A stretch of DNA of 64,000 bases from Suillus spraguei (taxonomy: Eukaryota > Basidiomycota > Agaricomycetes > Boletales > Suillaceae). Positions 11,370 to 21,181 of the stretch are shown piece by piece (within the stretch, counting starts at the first letter, position 1; every line of letters begins with the position of its first letter). Made by a program: the position numbers and the translations under genes. The DNA lies in contig JABCPU010000003.1 of NCBI GenBank assembly GCA_016800925.1, forward strand, positions 372,001 to 436,000, in the 5' to 3' direction. The notes under the pieces were generated by a model. The model was not told the origin of the DNA. It worked only from the letters and a program-made list of their open reading frames with translations, and ran no database searches.

Positions 11370-11470
11370 TCCATGTCCATATCCGATCCATGTCCATATC
11401 TGATCCGTGTTCATATCCGATCCATGTCCATATCCGATCTGTGTCCATATCCGATCCATGCTCATATCCG
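11370..11470 (+). repeat. 17-bp minisatellite
   Basis: About six tandem copies of CCATATCCGATCCATGT with substitutions, inside C1. Confidence 0.75.
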
Positions 11471-12092
11471 AAACTATTCCCGTGCACCTGCACGTTACTC
11501 CTTTTAGGTTAATACCTGTGTCCGGCTTTCGGTTATCTCTGCACTCTGGCTTTCGGTTATCTTGACTTCTGTCTTGATAAGATATTTCGTACAAGTCTTA
11601 TTTCCGAGTTCATAGCCTTGTGTTCTGCAATGCCTCAAACATAGCCTCAGACTATCCTTACTTGCCTTCCGGCATGCTACCTACAGTATATAAACTTGTA
11701 GTACAACTCCTGCAGACCTCAGTCTGATTCATTGTTCCTACTTCTGTATATTCCTTTGATTACTCTGTATCCTGTTATCATGTCTATATAACTCCATCTC
11801 CGTTCTTGCACTTGGGCTCCGGCCCTTGTAAGCTTCCAACTCAGGTCTATGGGATCACTCCCTAGGCCGGAGCTTTGATCCTATGTCCTATAATCTTTTC
11901 GGACTTCGTCCATCTCCGTCTATCACCTGTTTCACCTCCGACTCTACCTTTGGTAGTCTTATACTGTCTGTTTCTATTCCGGACCTTGTCCGGAGTAGTC
12001 TACACTATCTCTACACCATATCCGGACCTACTCCTCTCTAGTAGCCAACACTCCCTCTAAGATCCGCAGAGCTATGCTCATCCGATCATCCG

Positions 12093-12410
12093 CTCCTCTG
12101 CTCCTCTGCTCCTCTGCTCCTCTGCTCCTCCGCTCCTCCGCTCCTCCGCTCCTCCGCTCCTCCGCTCCTCCGCTCCTCCGCTCCTCCGTCCTCCGCTCTC
12201 CCGCTCCTCCGCTCCTCCGCTCCTCCGCTCCTCCGCTCCTCCGCTCCTCCGCTCCTCCGCTCCTCCGCTCCTCCGCTCCTCCGCTCCTCCGCTCCTCCGC
12301 TCTCCGCTCCTCCGCTCCTCCGCTCCTCCGCTCCTCCGCTCCTCCGCTCCTCCGCTCCTCCGCTCCTCCGCTCCTCCGCTCCTCCGCTCCTCCGCTCCTC
12401 CGCTCCTCCG
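12093..12410 (+). repeat. CTCCTCCG microsatellite, ~40 copies
   Basis: 318 bp of an 8-bp unit, with CTCCTCTG variants at the left edge and two 7-bp slips. Open frames on both strands across it are artefacts of the repeat. It accounts for much of the length difference between C1 and C2. Confidence 0.9.
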
Positions 12411-12900
12411 GCTCGACCTTCGGACCCCTAGTCCTTCGGATCCATCCTATCCTATCCTCTGACATCTATGGATCATCTTTCCCTCCGGAGCTCTGCTCCT
12501 ATCCTGCCCTGGACTTTGTCCAGCGGTCCATCCTTCATCCGTTCTACTTGGAGCTTGTTCCAGTAGTGTTACCATTACTCCCTACCTTCCGGAAATAGTT
12601 CCGGCGCATTCCCGCGCTCATCCGGAAGTCCATCGGAGCTCTGTCGAGCTATCCTGCCTTAGAGTTCGTCCGGACCCTCCATCCGGACTTCACCAGAACT
12701 CTCCCTTGGACTTCATCCGAAATTAAGGGCACATACTCGGGTAAGGGGCACAGCGTACAAGCTGAGGCCAAGCCCCTTTGACTTTACAACCCTCCGGTAC
12801 AACCCCATGTAAGACCAGGACTTCTTACTAATCTCCGGTTTTGCATGGTTGTAACACCGTGGTTTATCTACAGCCCAGGCTAGATTGTATCTTTACAACG

Positions 12901-13593
12901 GCAAGCCTTATTACATGTTGCCTCGTGCCGCAGCACCTCGTGCTATGTTTACTTACGGCGGTTACTACACTCCAACGCTACTGATCTCACCTAGAGTATT
13001 CCGAGTACATATGATTTAGGATATAAGCACCGCGTACCCTGCATGATAGAAGTACCTGATTTTACACCATTGCATGTACTATAGGTCAGGATTATTGTCT
13101 AGCTCTGGATCTACCCAGTAGTGGACATAGTCTTTAAAGTTTCCTTATTGCTTGTTAATACATCATGCTCATTCTCCGTTACCACTGGACTTTTGACAGT
13201 TAATTTGACAGAACTTCTCACGCACCGCTGCTTTACCACTGAAAGTACTGCGGCTTTCTTTACTGTTTCCTTGCACTGCTCGCAACCTTACCGCTACCGC
13301 TGATACCATCGCTCGATGCAACTGTTACTGATCATATCTCGACCACGGTAGCACCACTACACACAACACTAGTTCTGGCGGTATCATCGCTGACCGTGGC
13401 AACTTACTGCTGACCTCGATGCTTGTTTCGCACATAAGTTAGACTCAAACTTGACCATACTAATAGGCATCCCCATTTAGGGTCGAACGCTCTTGTTCTT
13501 ACAAGTGAAGCAGACTAGACGGAGCGCAAGACTCACATACTAGTTTAGGCAGTGGTTTATCTACAGCCCAGGCTAGGTTGTATCTTTACAACG
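12901..13593 (+). repeat. unclassified repeat R, copy 3
   Basis: Lies directly after copy 2, so the two are head to tail. It ends with the same roughly 130 bp (GGGTCGAACG ... CATACTAGTTTAGG ... TCTTTACAACG). The 5' part differs from copies 1 and 2. After it the KDZ left terminus resumes with GAACTGTTCCC. Confidence 0.5.
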
Positions 13594-13655
13594 GAACTGT
13601 TCCCACAGCCTTCCCTCCTCTTCCCTCATCGCCATCTCACATATTCAGGCTGTCA
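13594..13655 (+). repeat. KDZ left terminus, segment 3 (inner end)
   Basis: Continues the inverted match to the right terminus (inner limit near 35318) up to CATATTCAGGCTGTC. After this the two ends differ and unique KDZ sequence begins. Confidence 0.75.
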
Positions 13656-13681
13656 GCCCTCTTCTATCATACATTTGCTGG

Positions 13682-16600
13682 ATGGCTTACCGTGGAACCT
13701 CCTCTCGAAAGGTTGCTGGCTTGTCAAAAGCTGCCATTAAGCATGGCTATCATGGTCTCACTTGTCAGTTGAAGGTCTTACCAGCCGGCCAGCAAAGTCA
13801 ATGGATCAAGGAAGTTTGAACCAAAAGAAGGCACAAATATCAGGTCAGCCTTCATGACTTTTGTACCAGGCACAAATCCTTACTAGTGTTAGAAATGTCA
13901 TCTGTTGATTGTGAGGCAGTCGAGAAGATGATCAATGATGTTGGCGTAGACATTGATGATGAACCCTACACAGCTCCACCAGGTGAAGAAGGCTTTGACA
14001 TCAGCCACGAGGGCGGCGAATATGAAGCTTTTGAAGGTCTATCAGAGCAAGTCGCTTCCTTGTTGCACATGTGAGTATCGTCAATACACAATGTTTTTTT
14101 CTGTTAACTTTTGTTTTCAGTCGCTATGTTGATTCTCGCACACGCCATGATCACATTGAACTCCAAACGGAGCAGTGGCACAGCCAAATTGACCGATTGG
14201 TTGATGCCTATCTGGACTACTGTGTACATGACCATGGTGATGGAATGCCCTGCATTGCAAATACTGCCCCAGCCATTGCAGGTAGTGATTGCCCATTGCT
14301 GACTGGTATCAATCTCATTGATCTGTTTGGTACGTCTATTTTGTTCTGTTGTACTTGCCTGACCTTCTGCAGGTTGTGAACGGATGTCATTGCAACCTCA
14401 ACCATTGCATCGCTATCCCAATGAGACGCTCATTCACCATGGTTATATGGGGTGCGCTCCTCTATTTCTGATGGTGGCAATTTCAATCTGTACCCTCGCA
14501 AATTATTGTCAATGCCACTGAACTTGTCCTCGATTTAGTATTCAGGCACAGTGCAAGGTGCTGTGCCATCTCCATGATGTAGGCCTTCATATGTGTCATT
14601 ATTTACCTCAGATCCAACATTGTATTATAGATGCCATATCGACCATATCTTAATTCCCAATTCTCTGACACCTATGACATATACCTTGAGATTTTAAATC
14701 ATGTGGACCACCGCCTGAATGAAGTGCTTCATTGCAACACGCCCAATTGGCGTCTCCTCAATGCATGTCCATGCTGTTCTTACAAACTCGAAGATGAGCT
14801 GCCATTAGCATTCAAGTGGCTTGCCTCTATTGATGGCAACAACAGCCTCAAAAGATGGGCGTCCTCTACTTATGGCCTTACCGCACGGGAAGATTCTCGC
14901 AAGCCTCGTTCTGGCTACTGGGTTGATCAAATGACTGTTGATGCATTCAAGGATGAAGTTTGAAGATCAGCGGTATGTCAATAATGCATGTGTGTCGCAA
15001 CTGTAAGCTAACTAAGGTAGCCGAGCAAATCAAGTCTAGATCAACAAGATGACTGGGAAGACTTGGTAACTGTGCCAGTGGAATCTGAGACTAGCTTCAA
15101 TTGTACAGAGTGGTGGCGAAATGCTGGACCTGAGCAGCAGAAGAAAATGTTTTCTGTTTCGACGAGTCTGGTATTTTCATTGCGGCATGCTGGCACAGAT
15201 TTGTACTTCTCGCCTGCGATATGGTGCGCAGTGGTGAACTGTAGGTTCTAGTTTCATTATCTATGCATTTCGCTAAATTGAACCTTAGGGCAAAATATTC
15301 CTTGGCTCTGATGAACCAGTTGCTGTCTGTTTTTGGTGCGAATGGTGGATGCGCTTATGATATTGGTTGTGCGTTCATGAAGACTCTAGCTAACAGTAGT
15401 CTTGGTCCCCTTGCCCAAAGCCTTAATTTGTGCATGATAGTTAGCGCATTCCATGGTCATGCTCATAACCGAAGGTGCCAATTAGATTGGCACCCAATGT
15501 ATATCAAAGGGACTGGGCTGACTGAGGGTGAGGGATGTAAGCATGTATTCTCATCTTCAAACTATCTTGCACGAAGCACTAGACACGCCTCTCCGTTTCA
15601 TCACCATCAAACGATCAAGGAGCATTTTGCCTTCTGGGACCAAGATAAATATGCAGCGTTAAGTACATCTCATTTCGTACATAGCCAATACTTGATCAAC
15701 TAATAGCATTGACAGGCATCTTTTTATGCAACCATTACAAAGAAGCACTGACCCTCATACACACACTCTCTGCCGAACTGTCAGCCGTTAAACAAGCTCT
15801 CAACCTGACTGACACCGACTTTGCTCGGTTCCATACCGAGGAAAGATCATATCTTGAATCTCTTCAAGAACAGCCCCTCAGTGACCAACTTCAAATTTGC
15901 TATATTCAGGTTCTTGATGACCTAACTGAATGGCAGTGAGTTTGACTGGTTGGCATTGCATGTTCTTCCTCCCTCACTTAGTTCATAAAAGGTTAGAATG
16001 AAACAAGGCTCGAGAGGCTGCCAATCAGGCACTGACAGGCATCCCTGTTTGTGACATACATCAGATTAATGCCATTCTTAGTCAAGCCTGAATTCATGTC
16101 GACACTGCTTACACTAAACTCCAGCATGCTGAAGCTTTCACTGCCCATATTGAGAGTCAGCTCACAATCAAAGAGCGATGGACAGTCGGAGGCAATGAAT
16201 ACAACAAGTACAAGGATGAGGTAGCTCTTGATGAATTAGAGCATCTCATGGTCATGCGATTATTCGAACTATCCAAACTCTCACTTTCAGGAATGGGTAA
16301 GCAAATGGTGTTGTGTTCGATGGAAGCTGATCACCATTAGCAGGGTACAAATTACGGCAACAAATCGGAAAGGCATTGCAGAGATGTTCAGATGCAATTT
16401 GGAATGCCATCAACAAGTATAATGTGCAAGCTACTGCCCTTAATCCTCCCCGACCATGCTTATCATGGAAGGACATAGCTGATTATAGTTTCCTGGGCGA
16501 GTTTGATGTTCTCCGATATTCGCGCACTGACATGCGTGAACTTGACTGGGCCAAGCCTACGCATCAAGAAGGCTCAGTCAAATTCTTCAAGCTTCACCAT

Positions 16601-17078
16601 GCATATGAAGAAGTTGAGCGCCTCAACATTGAAGTTCGTCGTCTATGGACTGCCATTCATGATGAAGGCGCACAGATATCTACAACCATCAATAAACTCC
16701 TTGACTTGAATCCTCCACTGGTTCGGGAGCTGCCGAAGTGCTGGAAACTGTGTTCCGCAGTAAATTCAGTACATTTATTCCAGCTAGATGAGATTGAGGC
16801 GCAACCTGGATTCTCAGGTATTTGAGGTCATGGACGACAGATTGGCTCCTTGGTAGAGAACGAGTCTGGTGCAGTAGAGTGTTCGAACCATCAATCTGCC
16901 ACTGGTGCATTCGTCTTTCAGGTGTTGAATATATTTATGACATCAAATCGATCACTCCCCAGATCACGATATTGTTGATGACATTGCTTTGGGGCATGCT
17001 ATGGACCTTATGGAGCACGAGGAACAAATACAGACTACCCAGGCCATTGCAGATTATATATCAACCATTGTAGATTAG
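13682..17078 (+). pseudogene. KDZ (CxC1-type) transposase, degenerate
   Basis: Transposase of the KDZ superfamily. The first exon starts MAYRGTSSRKVAG at 13682 and ends near 14068. Later exons include LVDAYLDY (14200), HRYPNETLIHHGY (14420), NACPCCSYKLEDE (14760, zinc-binding pair) with DGNNSLKRW, FDESGIFIAACWHR (15160), GCAYDIGCAF (15350), AFHGHAHNRRCQLD (15450) and GEGCKHVFSSSN (15535). The C-terminal helical part ends DYISTIVD with a stop at 17076-17078. Catalytic acids are inferred in FDESG, YDIGC and the GEGC region. In-frame TGA codons sit at 13817, 14519, 14961 and 16089, each where Arg fits, and about one base is missing near 15157. Short introns separate the exons. The family assignment is firm; the exon model is approximate. 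Confidence 0.85.
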
Positions 17079-17110
17079 TAGACTCGATGTTTTGAATACA
17101 ATTACACTTT

Positions 17111-17248
17111 CACCTCTATCAGCATCAGTCTATGAACCAGAACAACAGCAAAATTACCTTCACCTCTATCAGCATCAGTCTATGAACCAGACCAGCAGCA
17201 AAATCCTCAGTTTCACCTTCCCTCTATCAGCATCAGTCTATGAACTGG
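17111..17248 (+). repeat. three tandem copies of a CTCTATCAGCATCAGTCTAT motif
   Basis: Copies at 17111, 17161 and about 17219, spaced 50 and 58 bp. They probably encode a Gln-rich repeat at the start of the second KDZ gene (frame LYQHQSMNQ). Confidence 0.7.
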
Positions 17249-19674
17249 AACGACGGACACAGCATATATATATTCTAGGATCATGTATCCAGATTCAGGT
17301 ATGTTGTATGTAGACAACTTTCATTAAGATAGCTGCTTTCAACTTTACTAGATATCAAGATAGGCGCCACTACAAGCAATGCTTTACTTGGTCTTCACAT
17401 CCCACCTCAACCGCTACAATGTGTATGACTACTTGTTCAAAACTGCGCTCTACAGATAATTCAAGCACAAATGAGTTGAGATATTGTCCCACACATTTCA
17501 CGCCTGCTGGACTAGCAGCTCTCTACTCCAACTCGAACTTTGCACTAGGGTTCAGCAATGGAGAGCGTCAAGCAGCTGCTTGTGCACTACTTAGAAATGA
17601 CTCACATCTTGACGGCACACACTACCACACAAAAACACTCGGTGGTCTTCATCCTGCTTATATAGCCTTCAACAAGATCCCATCGTCCACAGAGAGGCAG
17701 AGCTTGACTCAGGAAGAATTTGTCGAGATGGCTCTCGAAGATGTGTTTGATGCAGTATGTACCATGAATATCTTATGCTGAACCTGACTTAGCACCATCC
17801 CAGCTTGCTACTCAAGACCATCTTGATGGTGGGTTGTCTCTTCTCATTCGCTGCCCAGGATCTCATCTCACAGAAACTACCACTCCTGATCGTATTGCGG
17901 TAGACCTTTACATCACTCTATGAGAACTGCATGAGGCGCCCAATCAAATTGGTGGAGATGTCTCTGTTCTCGTCCAGGCGTTCTGCGAGGAGTTTGTGAT
18001 GCCCCATCTTAGGCGTTTTATGGAGCGTTGCAGTATAGAAAATATCACACCTCCCAACCGATGTATGTTCAGATTTGTTTTTTTATCTGCTTCTGACATA
18101 TTCAACTACTACAGATCCTGCAACTCCAGTGAACCCAACTGGATCCCTGTCGTTACCTGCACCATTGTGCCCTACTGGGGCTCAAATTCAGTGTTCAGCT
18201 CGCCCTCTTTGTTATTGCTGCTTCATCCAAGTCACACATGCCACCAAACCCGAAGTCAGCAGCTGTGAAGCACACCACAGCCTTGGCTTCTTCAGGCTCT
18301 GTTGGAAGCCCCAAGATAAAACAGCATCAAAATGCTGATGCTTTCTTGTTGTCCAGGACAAACGCTGTACCAGACCCTAAGGACTCATCTTTTTGTAAGT
18401 GTGCGCACCTGAAGTTCTAGGGTGCTTTGATCTTCAACTGTTAATGTAGATCTGCATTAGTTTGTTGATTGACTTTCATGTCCTTATTTTGTTTCTCAGG
18501 CTCTCTGAAGTATATAAAGTGGCTTATAATGAATTGTTTTGTTTTCAGTGTGAAGTCATGCCTAATAGCAAGACAATGAGTCGCTGTTCACAAGGTTTAT
18601 CTCAGTGTTGTCCAAAGGTCATCCTCAGCAAGGAAGCTAGAGCTCTTCTCACCTCCCAGTGTCACCAAAAATCTAAGGGTTTCAAGACAGCACTCAATGA
18701 TACTTGGCTCCATATTGATGAAACGGTGAAGACAATCGCCTCGTCTCACCACAAGAGTATCTGACATGTCGCAAATGACTTGTATATGGGCTGTGGAGGG
18801 CTGCGCTTCAAGCATTCGAAGTCGAACACCTGGAATGCATTTTGCTGGAAGAAAAATCAAGAGGCAAAGAATGACAATGGTATGATGCATTTCTTGCTTT
18901 GTTCAAGTAGTGACAGCATAATTAGCTCAAACTAGCTCTGGAAAAGGTGTACTGCAAGATCTTCTACATAACTACTCCAATGAATATCGCAAACTCTCTC
19001 AGGATGAAAAAGACTGTCTTGTTGAAGAATACAAAGAGAATAAGCTTCTCAAGTCCAAAGGTATTAGAATCTCAACGAAGTCCAAGATTAACGATGTCAC
19101 CCAAACACTAAAGGCTATTGAGAACAAGGTGCTTTTTTGTGCTATTGAGTCTATGCAGCGGCTGATGTAAACTTAGTTTAATAGTCTTAAGTGTCGCACC
19201 GGTGCTGAAACAATTCTTTACACAGTGCGGGGCTCTACTAACATCCCACTACGTGGTATAATATTTGCCACCGAAGGTGTCAATGATTTCATGGTGTCGG
19301 TAATGAATATTGATGACCAGCACCTCGTCAGCAAGATGGAAGGTTTTGCTATCCAAGGCATGTGAGGTGAGTTCATTGGTATTGCTATTTCATTGTACCA
19401 TACTTAAATTATTTGGGCAGGTGCCACCCACAATTACAAGGACTGCTGTTCGGAGAAGCGGGCATTAATAAGACAACAGATCAATCTTGCACTTTGTATT
19501 TTTTTTTAAATTCAGATCTGTCAGATCATGCCTATATTTGCTTTAGAGAAAATCACTAAGGTACCCAAGGCAATGATGCAGTGGGCGAACTACTGGCGCA
19601 ACATTGTCCAATGTTATCGCGTCATCTGTGAAGGTTGGCTCACCCATATCCCATTCAAAAATCTTAGCGAAGCT

Positions 19675-19679
19675 TCTAT
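19675..19679 (+). repeat. TSD of element A, left copy (TCTAT)
   Basis: The same five bases occur at 34632-34636. Joining the flanks restores the reading frame E-A-S-I-S-L-P-E-L of the second KDZ gene. Confidence 0.95.
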
Positions 19680-20154
19680 TGTTACAGTTGTACGTGCCCC
19701 TATTCATTCTCTCTTTGTTTCCCTACTTGTATATCATGTCACATGACTCTGACTCATATGCTCAATGCATCTGTACTATAGTTGCCTTCCTTATTTGGAT
19801 ACGCACTTACTTTCCCACGTCTCTCTTGGTCCATGCGCACATATTGGTCTATTTAAGCACGTTGTACTTGTAGTAGATTCTTTACTTTAATCTTACTGGG
19901 TTTTACCTGGAATCTCCTTCGCTTAGGTCTCCAACCTAAGTCGTCTTGAATCATCTCTAAGTCTAAGCACTCCTTAGCCTTAGTCTCTATTCTCGCAGAA
20001 CCTCTTAGACTTGTCTTTGAGGCCGAACCGTTGATCGTACTTGGAACGCGTTCCTTGTACTTTCACCTTGTCCTCGTCTGGACATTGTAGAACTTCCCAG
20101 CAGACCGGCTGTGTCTTTTCACTGTCGCTGGTGACGCCATCCCAGTTCGTAACA
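19680..20154 (+). repeat. Element A 5' LTR
   Basis: 475 bp, differing from the 3' LTR at four positions, every one a CpG in one copy and TpG or CpA in the other. Holds TATTTAA at 19850-19856 and the predicted transcript start ACTTTAATCTT at 19884. Confidence 0.95.
19850..19894 (+). promoter_or_regulatory. Element A promoter and predicted self-primer
   Basis: TATTTAA (19850-19856) lies 34 bp before 19884. The 11-mer ACTTTAATCTT at 19884-19894 is the exact reverse complement of 20156-20166. In Tf1-type elements the first bases of the RNA fold back onto such a site and prime reverse transcription, so 19884 is inferred to be the RNA 5' end. Confidence 0.7.
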
Positions 20155-20155
20155 A

Positions 20156-20166
20156 AAGATTAAAGT
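20156..20166 (+). other. Element A primer-binding site, self-priming type
   Basis: AAGATTAAAGT, one base after the 5' LTR end. It matches no host tRNA 3' end known to me (it lacks the usual TGG start) but is fully complementary to 19884-19894. Confidence 0.72.
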
Positions 20167-20307
20167 CAATTTGATCGTCGACTACCTAGTCTTCGACCCC
20201 GAAACCTTATTGCTTAGATAGTGTACGTGTACGCTAAACCGATTGTCAAGAGAAGCCCTCTGACAGAAGACAAGCCCTAACGGACAGCAAGACAGCGCGT
20301 GTAGGCA

Positions 20308-21181
20308 TTGAGAAAGTATAACTCACCAGACGAATCGCCAAATATGGCGACCAAAGAATTTGAATACAAGATCGGCCAGCCAAGCGCTTTTGATGGAGAT
20401 CGCGACAATTCTTGCAAATTTATCCAGTCATGTAATCTTCACTTCGATATCAACGAAAAGCTTTACACTACCGACAAGCAGAAGATCATTTTCATAACAT
20501 CCTTTATGACTGAAAGGAATGCCAAATCCTGGAAAGAGCAATTCCTTGACCATGCTCAATCAACCGACACCTCTGGACAAAAAGTTGGTTATGGGACAAT
20601 GGTGGATTTTATGAAAAGCTTCAAAGAAGCCTTCAACCCAGTGGATACCAAAGGAACCACACTCACGAAACTCAGGGACCTCAAACAAGGAAGTGGAGAT
20701 CTTCACACCTACATCGCTGATTTCGAGGCACTTGCAGCCAAGGCTCAAATCACCGATAATGCAACGAAGATCCAATTCTTCCAAGATGGCCTGAATTGGG
20801 GCATCCTTACAAAGCTTTTCGCACTAGAAGATGTCTCAGAAGTATTCTGAGACGTTGTGCTGCAATGTGTTTCCATTGACAATTCCCATCATCGCCTTCA
20901 AGCCATGAGGACACGTCATGCTCCACAACAGAAAAAGAAGAACTACGGAAATGCACGTTACATACCGAACCATGATTCCAATGCAATGGTCGTAGATCGA
21001 ATCTCCGATATGGAGAGATCCAAATGCATGAAGAAGGGACAATGCTTCGGATGCAAGAAGACAGGATATCGCATTCATAACTGTCCTGACAGAAAAAAAG
21101 AAGACCCCGCTCCAACAAACCGAAGTCAAAGAAGAAGAAGAAGATGAAGAAACTGTAAGGCGGATTGTTGAGGATTTTTAA
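20308..21181 (+). pseudogene. Element A gag
   Basis: Capsid-type Gag. A retrotransposon gag domain is seen in the stretch from PSAFDGDRDN to LRDLKQGSGDLHTYIADFEAL (about residues 30-150), and a zinc-knuckle remnant CFGCKKTGYRIHNC near 21045-21085. The start could be the ATG at 20308 or the one at 20344 (MATKEFEYKIG). A TGA at 20848-20850 interrupts the frame where Arg is expected. An indel in the A-tract near 21095 shifts the frame, and the acidic tail then ends at TAA 21179-21181. The knuckle His is Tyr (TAT for CAT). Not functional as it stands. Confidence 0.8.
21172..21178 (+). other. Element A -1 frameshift heptamer GGATTTT
   Basis: Reads G GAT TTT in the gag frame, directly followed by the TAA stop. 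Slipping back one base gives GGA TTT TTA and opens the protease frame (GFLTW). Element B has GGGTTTT at the matching place. Confidence 0.65.

Larger units (their letters stand above)
11246..12856 (+). mobile_element. C1: 1.6-kb LTR-like unit (probable solo LTR)
   Basis: Starts TGTCATATACC, ends GGTTGTAACA, and is flanked by the 5-bp duplication CCGTG (11241-11245 and 12857-12861). TATATAAA at 11697-11704 suggests a promoter reading plus-ward. Its ends match the inverted C2 unit at 33197-33966, so both belong to one LTR family. Length differs mainly through repeat expansion in C1. No internal region or gene is present. Confidence 0.82.
10098..12900 (+). repeat. unclassified repeat R, copy 2 (interrupted by C1)
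   Basis: The longest R copy. Its internal part around 10350-11240 matches copy 1 from about 6800 on, including GGGTCGAACG and AGTGAAGCAGACTAG near the end. The C1 unit sits within its last 100 bp. It ends TATCTTTACAACG at 12900. No coding capacity recognised. Confidence 0.5.
17092..19679 (+). pseudogene. second KDZ gene, 5' part (split by retrotransposon A)
   Basis: Large protein of unknown function that I recall recurring beside KDZ transposases in mushroom genomes. The N-terminal part is low-complexity, followed by THFTPAGLAALY, HTKTLGGLHPAYIAFN (17620), GGLSLLIRCPG (17835), FCEEFVMPHLRRFMERC (17980), NADAFLL (18335), TIASSHHKSI (18735), DLYMG with NTWNAFCWKKNQEAK (18840), STKSKINDVTQTLKA (19080), MEGFAIQGM (19340) and MQWANYWRN (19580). 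It stops abruptly at SEAS, where the A LTR begins. TGA codons replace likely Arg codons at 17921 and 18762. Several short introns are present. Its role in transposition is unknown. Confidence 0.65.

Noticed and set aside
12028..12598. Arg/Glu/Gly-rich and Leu/Arg/Ser/Pro-rich open frames on both strands
   Set aside because: Both are translations of the CTCCTCCG microsatellite.
17092..18420. Possible TET/JBP dioxygenase gene, because such genes are linked to KDZ elements in mushrooms
   Set aside because: No HxD...H...R dioxygenase pattern was found in any frame between the transposase and the LTR; the residues fit the second KDZ gene instead.
20807..21129. Two minus-strand frames of about 100 codons opposite element A gag
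   Set aside because: Shadows of the gag zinc-knuckle region with no motif of their own.
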